Shown here: positions 7,340-16,437 of the stretch, piece by piece
How positions within the stretch are numbered: position 1 is the first letter of the stretch
How the letters are laid out: each line of letters opens with the position of its first letter
Assembly: GCF_900100205.1 (NCBI RefSeq)
Contig: NZ_FNEQ01000009.1
Span: 1 to 64,000, forward strand
Source of the DNA: Duganella sp. OV510
GTDB lineage: Bacteria; Pseudomonadota; Gammaproteobacteria; Burkholderiales; Burkholderiaceae_D
Length of the DNA: 64,000 nucleotides
Reading direction: 5' to 3'
Notes under the pieces: generated by a model
Seen by the model: the letters and a program-made list of their open reading frames with translations, nothing else
The model's database searches: none
What the model was told of the DNA's origin: nothing
Position numbers and translations under genes: made by a program

Positions 7340-9655
7340 GTGGATCAGGCGCTGAAGGATAGCGGCAGCGCCTTTGTGGTCGCCGCTGCGGCGCGCTTCC
7401 ACCCAGCGTTCAAACGTATCGCCGTAGCTTTCCCATAGTCCCAGGCCATGCTTGGCTGCCGTGCGCACCAGCGTGGCGGCAGCCTGCTCCACCGCCTCTT
7501 CGTCGCCGTTCAAGGCATGCACCAGGCACCAGCCTTCCGCCAGCGCGCAGCATAGCGAGCATGCATGATCGATGGCGCGCGCCCGCTCCGCTGCTGCTGC
7601 GGCGGCATCCAGCGCTTCCGCCTCGCGTCCCTGGAACCACAGTACGCGGGCGAAATACGTTAGCGCTGCCGCATACTGGTCCATGCCGAAGCGCGACACC
7701 TGCGTCGACCGTCCTTGTTCATACCAGCGCAAGGACGCTTCAATCTGCCGCAGCGACTCATCCTGCTGCCCCATAAACAGTTGCGATACGCCTGCAAGGC
7801 GCTGGCCGACAACGAATGCCTCCTGGTCGGCAGCCCCCGCCGCCAGGTCGGCCAGCTGGTTCGCGTGCGCCAGCGATTCGGCGTAGCGCTCGCAGCGCAG
7901 CTTGTACAGCCACAGGCCATAATGCGCCTGCAACTGCGTTTCCAGGTCGGACAGCTGATGGGCGAGATCCAGCGCACGCGTCCAGGCCTTGACTGTCTCA
8001 TCGACCGGGCCGCGCGCCCAGGCCAGCGAAGTGCCATACGAGGCTTGCAGCGCCATCTCCTGGCCTGGCGCGATGGCCGGGCCTTCGCCGTTCAGCACCA
8101 GCGTCAGCCAGCGCTGGCACTCGCCGTGCAGCGACAACTGGTTCCAGAACGGCGCGGAGTGGGTCAGAATGTCGATGCCGGTCTGCTCGTCGCCATCACT
8201 GGAAAACGCCCAGTCCAGCGCGGCGCGGATATCATCGATATCGGCCTGGTAGCTGAGGCGCCAGTCGTCGGAAGCCTGGCGCGCCAGCTGCGCGAAGAAC
8301 GCGGCGTGACGCTGTGCCGTCGCCTCTACTTCACCGCTGTCGGCCAGCTTTTCCAGCGCGTAGACGCGGATCGTCTCAAGGAAGCGGTAACGCGGCACCG
8401 GGCCGCCCAGTTCCGGTTGCAGCAGCGATTTGGCGGCCAGGCTGCTCAGCACATCAATGGTGTCCCAGGCTTCCGCATGTTCAGGCGCGCCGACGTGGCG
8501 CGCGGCATCGGCGGTGAAGCCGCTGGCGAAGACCGACAGGCTGCGGAACAGGCGGCGCTCCTCGTCATCGAGCAGGTTATGGCTCCAGTCGACGGTCGCG
8601 CGCAGCGTGCGCTGGCGCGGCAAGGCGGTACGGCGGCCGGCGGTCAGCAGCTTGAACCTGTCGTTCAGGCCCGCCAGTACGCCGGCGATGCCCAGCACCG
8701 GCACGCGCGCGGCAGCCAGTTCCAGCGCCAGCGGCATGCCGTCAAGCTGGCGGCAGATCGCACTGACGTCGCGCGCCAATGCATCATCCAGCACGAATTG
8801 ATGGATGCTGGCCGACACGCGCTCGACGAACAGTCGCACCGCCGCATGTACCAGCGCCGCTTCCGCAGACTGCGTATCGGCCGGCGGCACCGACAGCGGC
8901 GCCAGACGGTAGACATGTTCTCCCGCCGCATCCAGCGGTTCCTGCGCTGTCACCAGAATATGCATGGCCGGCGCGTTGTTGAGCAGCGCCTCCACCTGCC
9001 CGGCGATCGGCCCGGCGAGATGCTCGCAATTATCGATGATCAGCAGCAGCCGCTTGTTGCGCAACTGAGCGCGCGACAGCTGCATGCAGTTCTCGATGGC
9101 GGCCGGCACCAGGTCGCTCTCGGCGATCTTCGCCATTTCCGCCATGTAGACGCCGTCCGCAAACCTGCCGCGCAGTTGATGGCCGGCTTCGATGGCCAGG
9201 CGCGTCTTGCCGATGCCGCCGGGGCCTGTCAGCGTCACGAAACGGCGTTCGGTGACCAGGCGCTGGATCTCATCAAGCTCGCCGGCGCGGCCGACCAGCG
9301 ACGTCACGGGATGCGGGAAATCAGGCGGCGCCACGGCATGCTCCTGCCGCACCAGCGACAAGGCATAGCCTTTGCCGAATTCCGTCGAAATCATGTCGCG
9401 GTCCGTGCCCAGCGCCTTGCGGATGGCCGACATCTGCGCCTGCAAATTGTTTTCTTCGACGATGGCGCCACCCCACACCGTCGCCATCAGCGCATCCTTG
9501 CTGACCACCGCGCCGTTGGCTTCGACCAGCATCCACAGCACATCAAACGCACGCTGGCCAAGGTCGACCTTCTCGCCATCCCGCAGCAGCACGCGCAGCT
9601 CCGGAAATATCTGATAGCGGCCGAACGAGGCGCTGCGGTCGTCGCGCTGGCTCAT
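7310..9655 (-). CDS. Large regulator: winged-helix DNA-binding domain fused to an NB-ARC-type NTPase
   Basis: A 781-residue protein. Residues 8-105 form an OmpR/CadC-like winged helix (LGQRAFDVLWMLVEANGAVV, then the wing GKGYAL). A STAND-type NTPase follows, with Walker A GPGGIGKT (144-151) and Walker B LLLIIDNCEH (203-212), then a long helical, repeat-like C-terminus that would hold the sensor. Such proteins combine COG3710 DNA-binding and COG3903 ATPase parts and are predicted to oligomerise on a signal. The ATG shares ATGA with the stop of the upstream flavoprotein gene, so it should be translated from the same message. The signal and target genes are unknown. Confidence 0.87.
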   Translation of the reverse strand: MSQRDDRSASFGRYQIFPELRVLLRDGEKVDLGQRAFDVLWMLVEANGAVVSKDALMATVWGGAIVEENNLQAQMSAIRKALGTDRDMISTEFGKGYALSLVRQEHAVAPPDFPHPVTSLVGRAGELDEIQRLVTERRFVTLTGPGGIGKTRLAIEAGHQLRGRFADGVYMAEMAKIAESDLVPAAIENCMQLSRAQLRNKRLLLIIDNCEHLAGPIAGQVEALLNNAPAMHILVTAQEPLDAAGEHVYRLAPLSVPPADTQSAEAALVHAAVRLFVERVSASIHQFVLDDALARDVSAICRQLDGMPLALELAAARVPVLGIAGVLAGLNDRFKLLTAGRRTALPRQRTLRATVDWSHNLLDDEERRLFRSLSVFASGFTADAARHVGAPEHAEAWDTIDVLSSLAAKSLLQPELGGPVPRYRFLETIRVYALEKLADSGEVEATAQRHAAFFAQLARQASDDWRLSYQADIDDIRAALDWAFSSDGDEQTGIDILTHSAPFWNQLSLHGECQRWLTLVLNGEGPAIAPGQEMALQASYGTSLAWARGPVDETVKAWTRALDLAHQLSDLETQLQAHYGLWLYKLRCERYAESLAHANQLADLAAGAADQEAFVVGQRLAGVSQLFMGQQDESLRQIEASLRWYEQGRSTQVSRFGMDQYAAALTYFARVLWFQGREAEALDAAAAAAERARAIDHACSLCCALAEGWCLVHALNGDEEAVEQAAATLVRTAAKHGLGLWESYGDTFERWVEARRSGDHKGAAAILQRLIHSGAPPGLNS

Positions 9656-10554
9656 GCAGGCAGTCCAAACACCAACGATTGATGGGATGCCGCACCCGCC
9701 ATGGCGCCATCCGCCACTGCAAACGCCACGCTGCCTGCCATGCGCGCGGCGTCGCCAGCCGCATAGACGCCGGGAACGCTGGTGGCCTTCATCATGTCCG
9801 TGCGCACGTAGCGGCCCATTGGCCCCTCCTCCATTTCACAGCCCAGCGCTTCGGCCAGCGGGCTGGCGCTGTGCAGGCGGCTCAGTACAAACAGGCCGTC
9901 CAGTGTCAGCGCGCGTCCGTCCTGCAATTCCACCGTCGCCGCTCCGCTGACCGCACGCACGCCCGTGCGCTCGATGGCGACGCCGCGCGCTTCCAGCTTG
10001 GCCAGTTGTTCCGCATCGGGCTCGAACACGCCGTTGAGGAAGAACGTCACCGTGCCCCAATCCGGCAGCATCATCGCGTGATGGAAGGAATGTGCGCTGG
10101 TCGCCAGCACGCCGATGCGGCCCTGATCCAGTTCGTAGCCGTGGCAGTACGGGCAATGAAACACATTGCTGCCCCAGCGCTCCGCGAGACCGGGAATCGG
10201 CGGCAATTCATCGGCCATGCCGGTTGCCAGCACCAGGCGCTGCGCCTGATGCGCACTGCCATCGGCCAGCGTGACGCGGAAGCCACCATCGTGCGGAATA
10301 GCCTGTGTTGCCGCCCCCTCCTGCCACTGCACCGTTGGATACTTCATCAACTGCGCGCGCCCTTCGGCGGCAATCGCCGCACCTTCGCGGCCATCCTGCC
10401 CAAGGAAACCATGCGAATGCTGGGCGTAGCGGTTGCGGCGCTGGCCGGCGTCGATCACCAGCACGCGCCGGCGGGCACGCGCCAATTGCGTCGCGGCCGA
10501 CAAGCCGGCATAACTGCCGCCGACAATAATCACGTCAAATTCAGCGGTGCTCAT
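9652..10554 (-). CDS. NAD(P)/FAD-dependent oxidoreductase, thioredoxin-reductase-like with CPYC
   Basis: A 300-residue flavoprotein of the low-molecular-weight thioredoxin reductase fold: FAD motif GGSYAG (12-17), redox pair CPYC (134-137) in HCPYCHGYE, and a C-terminal FAD motif GDAARMAGSV. True thioredoxin reductases carry CAxC; the CPYCHGYE context is closer to TrxR-like dithiol oxidases such as GliT/HlmI relatives, but the substrate cannot be read from sequence. ATG 10554 has GGGAG seven bases upstream and overlaps the Rrf2 gene end by 14 bp; the downstream regulator starts at its stop codon. The arrangement suggests a redox- or electrophile-responsive operon (inference). Confidence 0.87.
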   Translation of the reverse strand: MSTAEFDVIIVGGSYAGLSAATQLARARRRVLVIDAGQRRNRYAQHSHGFLGQDGREGAAIAAEGRAQLMKYPTVQWQEGAATQAIPHDGGFRVTLADGSAHQAQRLVLATGMADELPPIPGLAERWGSNVFHCPYCHGYELDQGRIGVLATSAHSFHHAMMLPDWGTVTFFLNGVFEPDAEQLAKLEARGVAIERTGVRAVSGAATVELQDGRALTLDGLFVLSRLHSASPLAEALGCEMEEGPMGRYVRTDMMKATSVPGVYAAGDAARMAGSVAFAVADGAMAGAASHQSLVFGLPA

Positions 10555-10984
10555 GGTGGACTCCCTTGTGATGTGCATTGAAGCTGGCCGACAGTTCCGC
10601 CAGTGTCACGTGTTTAAAACGGGAGATCAGCAAAGCTTCGGCCTCATCGAAGGCGCTGCCCAGCGCCTCGTTGACGGCGCGCTCCACCAGGCATTGCGGC
10701 TGCTCGACCCGGTTCCCCATCGCGAACACGGTAGGCGAGCCGACCGCCTCGTAGATGTCATGCAGCGTCACCTTGCGCAGGTCGCAGGTGATGCTCCAGC
10801 CGCCACCGTGGCCCTTGTCGGAGCCGACATAGCCACGCTCGCGCAGGCCAGCCAGCACGCGCCGCACCAATACCGGATTGGTATCGAGGAAGCCGGCCAG
10901 CTCGTCGGAAGTGAACGGCCTGTCGCCGTGCGCCATATGCAGCAGCACGTGCAGGATGGAAGAAAGTTTGCTGTCTCGTCTCAT
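10541..10984 (-). CDS. Rrf2-family transcriptional regulator (YwnA-like)
   Basis: A 147-residue Rrf2 winged-helix regulator (FTSDELAGFLDTNPVLVRRV as helix-turn-helix, then the GGGW wing). It lacks the three-cysteine cluster of IscR/NsrR; the only cysteines are in ITCDL and QPQCLVE, so an Fe-S cofactor is unlikely, while single-Cys redox or electrophile sensing remains possible. It leads the operon with the CPYC flavoprotein and the NTPase regulator. A/T-rich sequence at 10985-11010 includes a near-palindrome that could be an autoregulatory site. Confidence 0.87.
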   Translation of the reverse strand: MRRDSKLSSILHVLLHMAHGDRPFTSDELAGFLDTNPVLVRRVLAGLRERGYVGSDKGHGGGWSITCDLRKVTLHDIYEAVGSPTVFAMGNRVEQPQCLVERAVNEALGSAFDEAEALLISRFKHVTLAELSASFNAHHKGVHHEHR

Positions 10985-11001
10985 GTAACTAATGATAGTA
11001 C
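10985..11001. promoter_or_regulatory. Imperfect dyad upstream of the Rrf2 gene
   Basis: GTAACTA-ATGA-TAGTAC is an imperfect palindrome (one extra A in the left arm) immediately in front of the Rrf2 start codon in an otherwise GC-rich area. Rrf2 regulators commonly bind A/T-rich dyads in their own promoters. No biochemical support. Confidence 0.35.
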
Positions 11002-11082
11002 ATAATCACAAAACGTGCACGCAACACGCTAAACTGCGGTCCGGCCATTGATCGCCACGCTGCGCGGCGGTACATTGCAGCC

Positions 11083-12015
11083 ATGAGATACCTCGCCCTG
11101 CTCCTCGCATTCGCCTTCAGCTGCGCCCACGCCGCGCCCCGCAACGCCAGCACCCAGGCGGTGTACGACTACCTGCTCGGCATCTGGGGCAAGAACATCA
11201 TCGCCGGCCAGGCCGACCTGACCTGGCGCGACAGCACCGACATGGCCGCACGCGTACACGCCGACACCGGCAAATATCCGGCGCTGATGGGCTACGACTT
11301 CATGAACTACTATGACGCCAGCGAAGCCGACGGCCGCCAGCAAACCGAAGAAGCCATCGCATGGTCGCGCAAGGGAGGACTGGTGAGTTTTCACTGGCAC
11401 TGGCGGATGCAGAACGGAGCGTTCTACAGCAAGAAGACGCCCTTCAAACTGCCGGTGAACGACTACCGCGACATCGATCCCGCGATCGACCGCATCGCGC
11501 TGGAACTCAAGCGCCTGCAGGATGCCAACGTACCGGTACTCTGGCGCCCGCTGCACGAGGCGGCCGGCGGCTGGTTCTGGTGGGGCACCTCGCGCGAAGG
11601 CTACATCGCGCTATGGCGGCATATGCACGAGCGCCTGACGCAGCAGCACGGCCTGCGCAATCTGATCTGGGTATGGAATGGACAGGATCCGAGCTGGTAT
11701 CCAGGCGATGATGTGGTGGACATCACCGGCTACGACGTCTATGAAAACAACTACAGCGAGGCCTATCGCAAAACGCGGCAGCACGGCAAGCCTGTCGCAC
11801 TGACCGAAACCAGCCACATCCCCGATCCCGGACAAAGCGCTGCCAATGGCGAATGGTGGCTATGGTTCCTGGTCTGGAACGACGGCGCCGGCCCCGCCGG
11901 CGTCACGAGCCCGGACAACTTCTGGACCGGCGAATACCACAACACCAACGCCCACAAGCGCAAGGTCTACAACGATTCGCGCGTGATCACGCTGGATCGG
12001 CTGCCGAAGTTTTAA
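11083..12015 (+). CDS. Secreted GH26 glycoside hydrolase (beta-mannanase-like)
   Basis: A 310-residue enzyme with a signal peptide (to about residue 18, CAHA-AP) and one GH26 catalytic domain. The acid/base Glu159 is in LWRPLHEA, the nucleophile Glu242 in VALTETS, and FHWHWRMQNGAFY forms the subsite wall. GH26 enzymes mostly cut beta-1,4-mannans in retaining fashion; the mannan assignment is family inference. No binding module is attached. The gene diverges from the Rrf2 operon and converges on the M16 peptidase gene, with a shared hairpin between the stops. Confidence 0.87.
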   Translation: MRYLALLLAFAFSCAHAAPRNASTQAVYDYLLGIWGKNIIAGQADLTWRDSTDMAARVHADTGKYPALMGYDFMNYYDASEADGRQQTEEAIAWSRKGGLVSFHWHWRMQNGAFYSKKTPFKLPVNDYRDIDPAIDRIALELKRLQDANVPVLWRPLHEAAGGWFWWGTSREGYIALWRHMHERLTQQHGLRNLIWVWNGQDPSWYPGDDVVDITGYDVYENNYSEAYRKTRQHGKPVALTETSHIPDPGQSAANGEWWLWFLVWNDGAGPAGVTSPDNFWTGEYHNTNAHKRKVYNDSRVITLDRLPKF

Positions 12016-12029
12016 ACAGCATCGGCACA

Positions 12030-12055
12030 ATGACCGGCCATCGCTGGCCGGTCAT
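12030..12055. terminator. Hairpin between convergent GH26 and M16 genes
   Basis: ATGACCGGCCA (12030-12040) and TGGCCGGTCAT (12045-12055) form a perfect 11-bp stem with a TCGC loop. Neither side has a good T-run, so a bidirectional terminator role is likely but not certain. Confidence 0.55.
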
Positions 12056-12064
12056 GCTGTGACA

Positions 12065-14824
12065 TCAAGGCTTGGCCGCAGGGGCCGGGGCGTTGGCTTT
12101 GGCCTGGTCGCCAGCGACGGCGATCGACAGTTTGCCTGGGTCGATCGCCTTGCGGAAGGCGGCGTTGACCTGGGCCAGCGTCGCGGCTTTCAGCTTGGTC
12201 TCGTAGTCCTTGCTCCAGGCGTAGGTGCGGTTGTTGTACAGGTTGCGCGTCCAGCCCGAGGCGACCACGTTATCCTTGGAGCGGTTCTGCACACGCTGTT
12301 GCAGCAGGCCGGACTTGGCGCCGTCCAGCTCCGCTTGCGTGAAGCCGTCTTTCAGCGCGCGCTCCAGTTCTTCGCGGATCGCCGCCTCCAGCTTCTTCAG
12401 GTTCTGCGGCGCGGCGATGGCGCTCATGCCGAACTGCCCCGCGCGATCCTGCTCGCCGGCGTGGATGCCGCTGCCGCCGCCATAGGACAGGCCGTCCTTC
12501 TGGCGGATGCGGTCCATCATGCGCGACTTCATCGCGCCGCCGCCGAACATGTAGTTGGCCAGGTCCAGCAGCGGATAATCCGGATCGTTTTCGTTCAGAT
12601 CCAGGTTCATGCGCGCCATGTAGAAGCCGTTTTCCTTGTCCGGCGCATTCAACACCACGTTCAGCGGCTGCTTGTCCTCATTGGTATTGAGGATGCGCGC
12701 ATACGAGACCTTGCTGCTCCAGCCGCTGAAGCTTTCATCGATGGTCTTGCTGATCGCCGCCTTGTCAAAATCGCCGACGACGGAAAGCTCGCCGTGATTG
12801 GCGCCGTAGAATTCGCGGTGATAAGCAACCACGTCTTCCAGCTTCAGCGCCTTGACTTCAGCCAGGCGCTCTTCGGTGCTCAGCGCGTTGCGCACGTCGC
12901 CTTTTGGATAGTGGTTGAAGTGCTGCTCCATCGCCTCATTCGCCAGCACCTGCGGTTCGCTGCGCGAATATTCGAGGCCGACGATCCATTGCTGGCGCAG
13001 CTGCTCAAACTCGGCCTGCGGGAAGGTCGCGTCCTTCAGCACATGCGCCACCAGCCGCAGCGCCGCGTCCAGATTCGGACCGGTGGTGTCGAACTGATAC
13101 GGGCTGCCGCTGATCTTCAGCTTGGAGAAAGCATCGGCCAATTGCTCGCGCGTGTACTTGCTGGTGCCGCGCGTCAGCATCTCGTTGGCGAAGGCCGACA
13201 CCACCGATTTGTTCAGCAGGTTTTTCTCGTCGCCCCAGTGCAGCGACAGATTGACCGACACCGCCTCGCCACGATTCTTCTTCGGCAGCAGCGCCACTTT
13301 CAGACCACCGATGGTTTTGATGTCGGTGCGGGCGTTGATGTTGTCCTGGCTCGGATCGAACACCTCCGAAGTCAGCACGCTATCCTTGCCCTTGAAGTCC
13401 TTCATCACCTCGGCCACGCCTGGCGCGGCGGGAATCTCGGCGCGCTGCGGGTTATCCTCGGGGATGAATTCACCCACCACGCGGTTGTCGCGCTTCAGGT
13501 AGCGCGCGGCCGCATCGGCCACTTGCTTCGAAGTGATTTCAGGCAGCTGGTCGCGGCCCTTGAATAGCAGGCGCCAGTCGCCCAGCGAGATCTCTTCCGA
13601 CAGCGCCACGCCCACCTGCTGCGGATCGTTGAGCGACTTCTCGATGCTGTTGGCGAAGTTGCGGCGCGTGCGTTCCATCTCTTCTTCGGTCGGCGGCGTC
13701 TTGGCGAAGCTTTCCACCGCTTCGGTCAGCGCCACACGTACCGGCTCCAGCGGCTGGCCCGCCTTGACCACCGCGCCGATGATCTGCAAGCCCGGCGCAT
13801 AACCGGTCATGCCGAAGCTGAACACCTGCGCCGCCTTGCCGCTTTCCACCAGTTGCTTGTGCAGGCGGCCGGTCGGCTCGTCGCCGAGGATCTGCGACAT
13901 GAAGCTCAGCGCATCGCTGTCCGCTTGCAGCGCACCTGGAATCTTGTAGCCCAGTGCGACGATCTGCACATCGCCCTTGCGCCGCACGGTGAAGCTGCGC
14001 TCGCCATCCTGGGTCGGCTCGACCGTCCAAAATGGCGGCAAGGCGCGCTTCGGCTTTGGAATCACACCGAAGGACTTGGTGATCCACGACAGCGTTTGCG
14101 CCGGATCGAACTTACCGGCCACCAGCAGCACCGCGTTGTCCGGCTGGTAGTAGGTCTTGTAGAAGGCCTGCAGGTTGTCGATCTTGACGTTCTCGATGTC
14201 GCTGCGGTTGCCGATGGTCGAGCGGCCGTAGGAATGCCAGTCGTAGGCCACGCTCTGCATGCGCTTCAGCAGCACGCCAAACGGGCTGTTCTCGCCGCTC
14301 TCGTACTCGTTGCGCACCACGGTCATTTCCGAATCCAGGTCCTTGCGCGAGATGAAGGACCTGGTCATGCGGTCCGCCTCCATATCCAGCGCCCACTTCA
14401 GGTTGTCCGGGCTGGCCTGGAACACTTCGTAGTAGTTGGTGCGGTCGTTGGAGGTGGTGCCGTTGAAATCCATGCCACGGTTGGAGAATTCCTGTGGAAT
14501 GCTCTTGTTCTTCGGCGAGCCCTTGAACATCAGGTGTTCCAGCAAGTGGGCCATGCCCGTCTCACCATAGTTCTCGTGGCGCGAGCCGACCAGGTAGGTG
14601 ACGTTGACGGTGACAGTCGGCTTGGAGGCGTCCGGGAACAGCAGCACTTTCAGGCCGTTCGGCAGGCGGTATTCGGTGATGCCCTCAACCGACGGTCCCT
14701 TGACCACGCCGGCCGGCAGTGCTGCGGTGGCAGCGGCGGCCCAGGCAGAGCCAGTGGCGACAAAGGACAGGCCACACAGCATCAGGCTGGCGGCAGCGAC
14801 GTTTTTCAGGCGGCTGTGGTTCAT
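12065..14824 (-). CDS. M16-family zinc metallopeptidase (pitrilysin-like), exported
   Basis: A 919-residue two-lobed M16 peptidase with a signal peptide (about 1-31). The inverted zinc motif HxxEH is HLLEH at residues 93-97, and the third ligand Glu falls in VVRNEYESGEN. The second half (from about 480) is a catalytically silent M16 lobe, as usual for fused members. The C-terminus ends in an Ala/Pro/Lys tail. ATG 14824 follows GAGAG; the longer frame would need a TTG at 14839. It probably degrades peptides in the periplasm or at the outer membrane; substrate unknown. Confidence 0.88.
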   Translation of the reverse strand: MNHSRLKNVAAASLMLCGLSFVATGSAWAAAATAALPAGVVKGPSVEGITEYRLPNGLKVLLFPDASKPTVTVNVTYLVGSRHENYGETGMAHLLEHLMFKGSPKNKSIPQEFSNRGMDFNGTTSNDRTNYYEVFQASPDNLKWALDMEADRMTRSFISRKDLDSEMTVVRNEYESGENSPFGVLLKRMQSVAYDWHSYGRSTIGNRSDIENVKIDNLQAFYKTYYQPDNAVLLVAGKFDPAQTLSWITKSFGVIPKPKRALPPFWTVEPTQDGERSFTVRRKGDVQIVALGYKIPGALQADSDALSFMSQILGDEPTGRLHKQLVESGKAAQVFSFGMTGYAPGLQIIGAVVKAGQPLEPVRVALTEAVESFAKTPPTEEEMERTRRNFANSIEKSLNDPQQVGVALSEEISLGDWRLLFKGRDQLPEITSKQVADAAARYLKRDNRVVGEFIPEDNPQRAEIPAAPGVAEVMKDFKGKDSVLTSEVFDPSQDNINARTDIKTIGGLKVALLPKKNRGEAVSVNLSLHWGDEKNLLNKSVVSAFANEMLTRGTSKYTREQLADAFSKLKISGSPYQFDTTGPNLDAALRLVAHVLKDATFPQAEFEQLRQQWIVGLEYSRSEPQVLANEAMEQHFNHYPKGDVRNALSTEERLAEVKALKLEDVVAYHREFYGANHGELSVVGDFDKAAISKTIDESFSGWSSKVSYARILNTNEDKQPLNVVLNAPDKENGFYMARMNLDLNENDPDYPLLDLANYMFGGGAMKSRMMDRIRQKDGLSYGGGSGIHAGEQDRAGQFGMSAIAAPQNLKKLEAAIREELERALKDGFTQAELDGAKSGLLQQRVQNRSKDNVVASGWTRNLYNNRTYAWSKDYETKLKAATLAQVNAAFRKAIDPGKLSIAVAGDQAKANAPAPAAKP

Positions 14825-14898
14825 GGTCTCTCGTATCAAAAGATGGAACGCACAGCATACGCCCCCTGCGCCGCAGTGGGTAGAGACTTAAGTAAAAA

Positions 14899-15228
14899 TT
14901 AATTCTTTTCGGGAACCAGGCAGGCGTCAACCACTTGCAGATCGTTGTCCTTGGCGAAGGACAGCACGAAGTGATACGCCATCGGCTCCAGCGCGCGCAG
15001 CTTGCCGTTGACCACCACCGACTTGACGCCATTCACCACGGTCGGCGTCACATACGGCGAGAACTGCAGGTGCGAGTCACGGCCGCGCCCCGCGCCCTCC
15101 GGCTTGAAGCAGGCCATCACGCCGCACAGGCGCTCAGCCCAGTCGCTGGGACGGAACTGCCTGCCATTGCTGGTTTGGCCAAGGATGAAGAACGAATCTT
15201 GCTGTTCTGCCGGTTTTTGAACGGACAT
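14899..15228 (-). CDS. DUF3579 family protein
   Basis: A 109-residue protein matching betaproteobacterial DUF3579 proteins: FILGQTSNGRQFRPSDWAER near the start, then a conserved core ending in LSFAKDNDLQVVDACLVPE. The function of the family is unknown to me. ATG 15228 is preferred although its ribosome site is weak; an in-frame TTG at 15267 would add 13 residues. It is soluble, without signal or membrane segments. It follows the CobD-like gene on the same strand after a 190-bp gap. Confidence 0.75.
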   Translation of the reverse strand: MSVQKPAEQQDSFFILGQTSNGRQFRPSDWAERLCGVMACFKPEGAGRGRDSHLQFSPYVTPTVVNGVKSVVVNGKLRALEPMAYHFVLSFAKDNDLQVVDACLVPEKN

Positions 15229-15366
15229 AGGCGCGGCTGCTTCTGCGTTGGTACTTGTTGGTAACAAGAGTGCGTGGAGGATAGGATCTTACGTATTATA
15301 TCTTATAGAAGACTTGAATAAGTAAGCCATTGATCTGTAATGCATTTTCCCTACCAATTCCCACTT

Positions 15367-15395
15367 TGGTGCAGAAAAGTCCATATCCTGCACCA
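15367..15395. promoter_or_regulatory. Dyad TGGTGCAG-N13-CTGCACCA upstream of the DUF3579 gene
   Basis: Perfect 8-bp arms at 15367-15374 and 15388-15395 lie between the CobD-like gene and the DUF3579 gene. The halves resemble the TGCACC/GGTGCA halves of NtrC sites but in the opposite order, so an NtrC assignment is not supported. It could be a regulator site or an RNA hairpin. Confidence 0.35.
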
Positions 15396-15418
15396 GAGCA
15401 ATACCGCTATTGTACTCT

Positions 15419-16384
15419 TTAAGGCGATGCGCCGAGCCACCATGCGCTTGAGATCAGCAACAACAACAGCATCCACAACAACAGTGCGCGCCACACCAGG
15501 CCGACGGTGCTTTGCAGCGCGCGGATATTCGGTTCCTCGCCCGGCATGACGTCGTCTTCCAGTTCGATATCGACCGTGTTGGCGTCCACCACCTGCGCCT
15601 TGACGGCGGTTTCCGCCGGCGAGCCGAGGCGCACGCCCATGGCGCCGCCGCCGGCCGACAGGATGATGCCGAGCGCCTCGTTGGTCCAGCGGTGAGCGAA
15701 GTTGCGCCAGGCGTAGATAGCGTCCTCGAAGTTGCCGACCACGGCAAACGCCACAGCGGTCAGGCGCACCGGTATCCAGTCGATCCAGTAGAAGGCGCGC
15801 CCGGCGAACTGGCCGAACGGCTCGTTGCGCATGTGCTCGGGTTCGGTCCAGGCGCGCGCCAGGTATTCGGACACCCGGTACATCACCGCGCCGGCCGGGC
15901 CGAGCGGCATCAGGAACCAGAAAAACACGCCGAACACATTGCGGTGGGTGGTGATCAGCGACTTCTCGACCGCGATGCGGGTGACTTCCGAGACATCCAT
16001 GCCCACCGTGTCGAGCTTGGTCCACTCGGCCAGCAGCGCGCGCGCGCCGGTTTCGTCGCCGGCGTTCAAGGCCAGCTGAATCGAGGTGAAGTAGTGACTG
16101 TAGTGGCGGAAACCCAGCGTCAGGTAGATGATCAGCACGTTCCAGGCGAAGGCCGCCAGCGTCCAGTTGTAATACTTGAGCAACCAGTAGATCAGGCCGG
16201 TCGGGACCACCAGGATGGCCATCATCAGGAACCAGCCGAGACGGCCGTGGGTCGAATGGCCGGCGTTAAACCAGGTCTCCATACGCAATGCCAGGCTCTT
16301 GATCTCGGCATAAATCAGATTGTCTGCGCGCAGCGGTTTCATCTGCTCGATCAGCAGCGCGCACAAGATGGAAAGAAATGTCAT
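15419..16384 (-). CDS. CobD/CbiB-family membrane protein
   Basis: A 321-residue inner-membrane protein with several hydrophobic segments (for example near 50-70, 78-95, 170-190 and a C-terminal LLLWMLLLLLISSAWWL). It carries the CobD/CbiB-like core (FGQFAGRAFYWIDWIPVRLT). CobD proper makes adenosylcobinamide phosphate, but betaproteobacteria often carry this divergent, AmpE-like relative away from cobalamin genes, as here. I would not assign a cobalamin role. The upstream neighbour is a Nudix hydrolase gene on the same strand, 53 bp away. Confidence 0.75.
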   Translation of the reverse strand: MTFLSILCALLIEQMKPLRADNLIYAEIKSLALRMETWFNAGHSTHGRLGWFLMMAILVVPTGLIYWLLKYYNWTLAAFAWNVLIIYLTLGFRHYSHYFTSIQLALNAGDETGARALLAEWTKLDTVGMDVSEVTRIAVEKSLITTHRNVFGVFFWFLMPLGPAGAVMYRVSEYLARAWTEPEHMRNEPFGQFAGRAFYWIDWIPVRLTAVAFAVVGNFEDAIYAWRNFAHRWTNEALGIILSAGGGAMGVRLGSPAETAVKAQVVDANTVDIELEDDVMPGEEPNIRALQSTVGLVWRALLLWMLLLLLISSAWWLGASP

Positions 16385-16437
16385 TAAACGTCCTTTGCGT
16401 AGGCATAGCCTTAATGCCCGATACGATAGCCTAGTTC

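Noticed and set aside
15367-15395. Dyad considered as an NtrC site with a sigma-54 promoter
   Set aside because: The halves occur in the wrong order for NtrC (GGTGCA first, TGCACC second) and no TGGCAC-N5-TTGC promoter lies nearby.
15419-16384. CobD-like gene as evidence for cobalamin biosynthesis
   Set aside because: No cob/cbi genes adjoin, and divergent CobD/CbiB relatives outside cobalamin clusters are common in betaproteobacteria.
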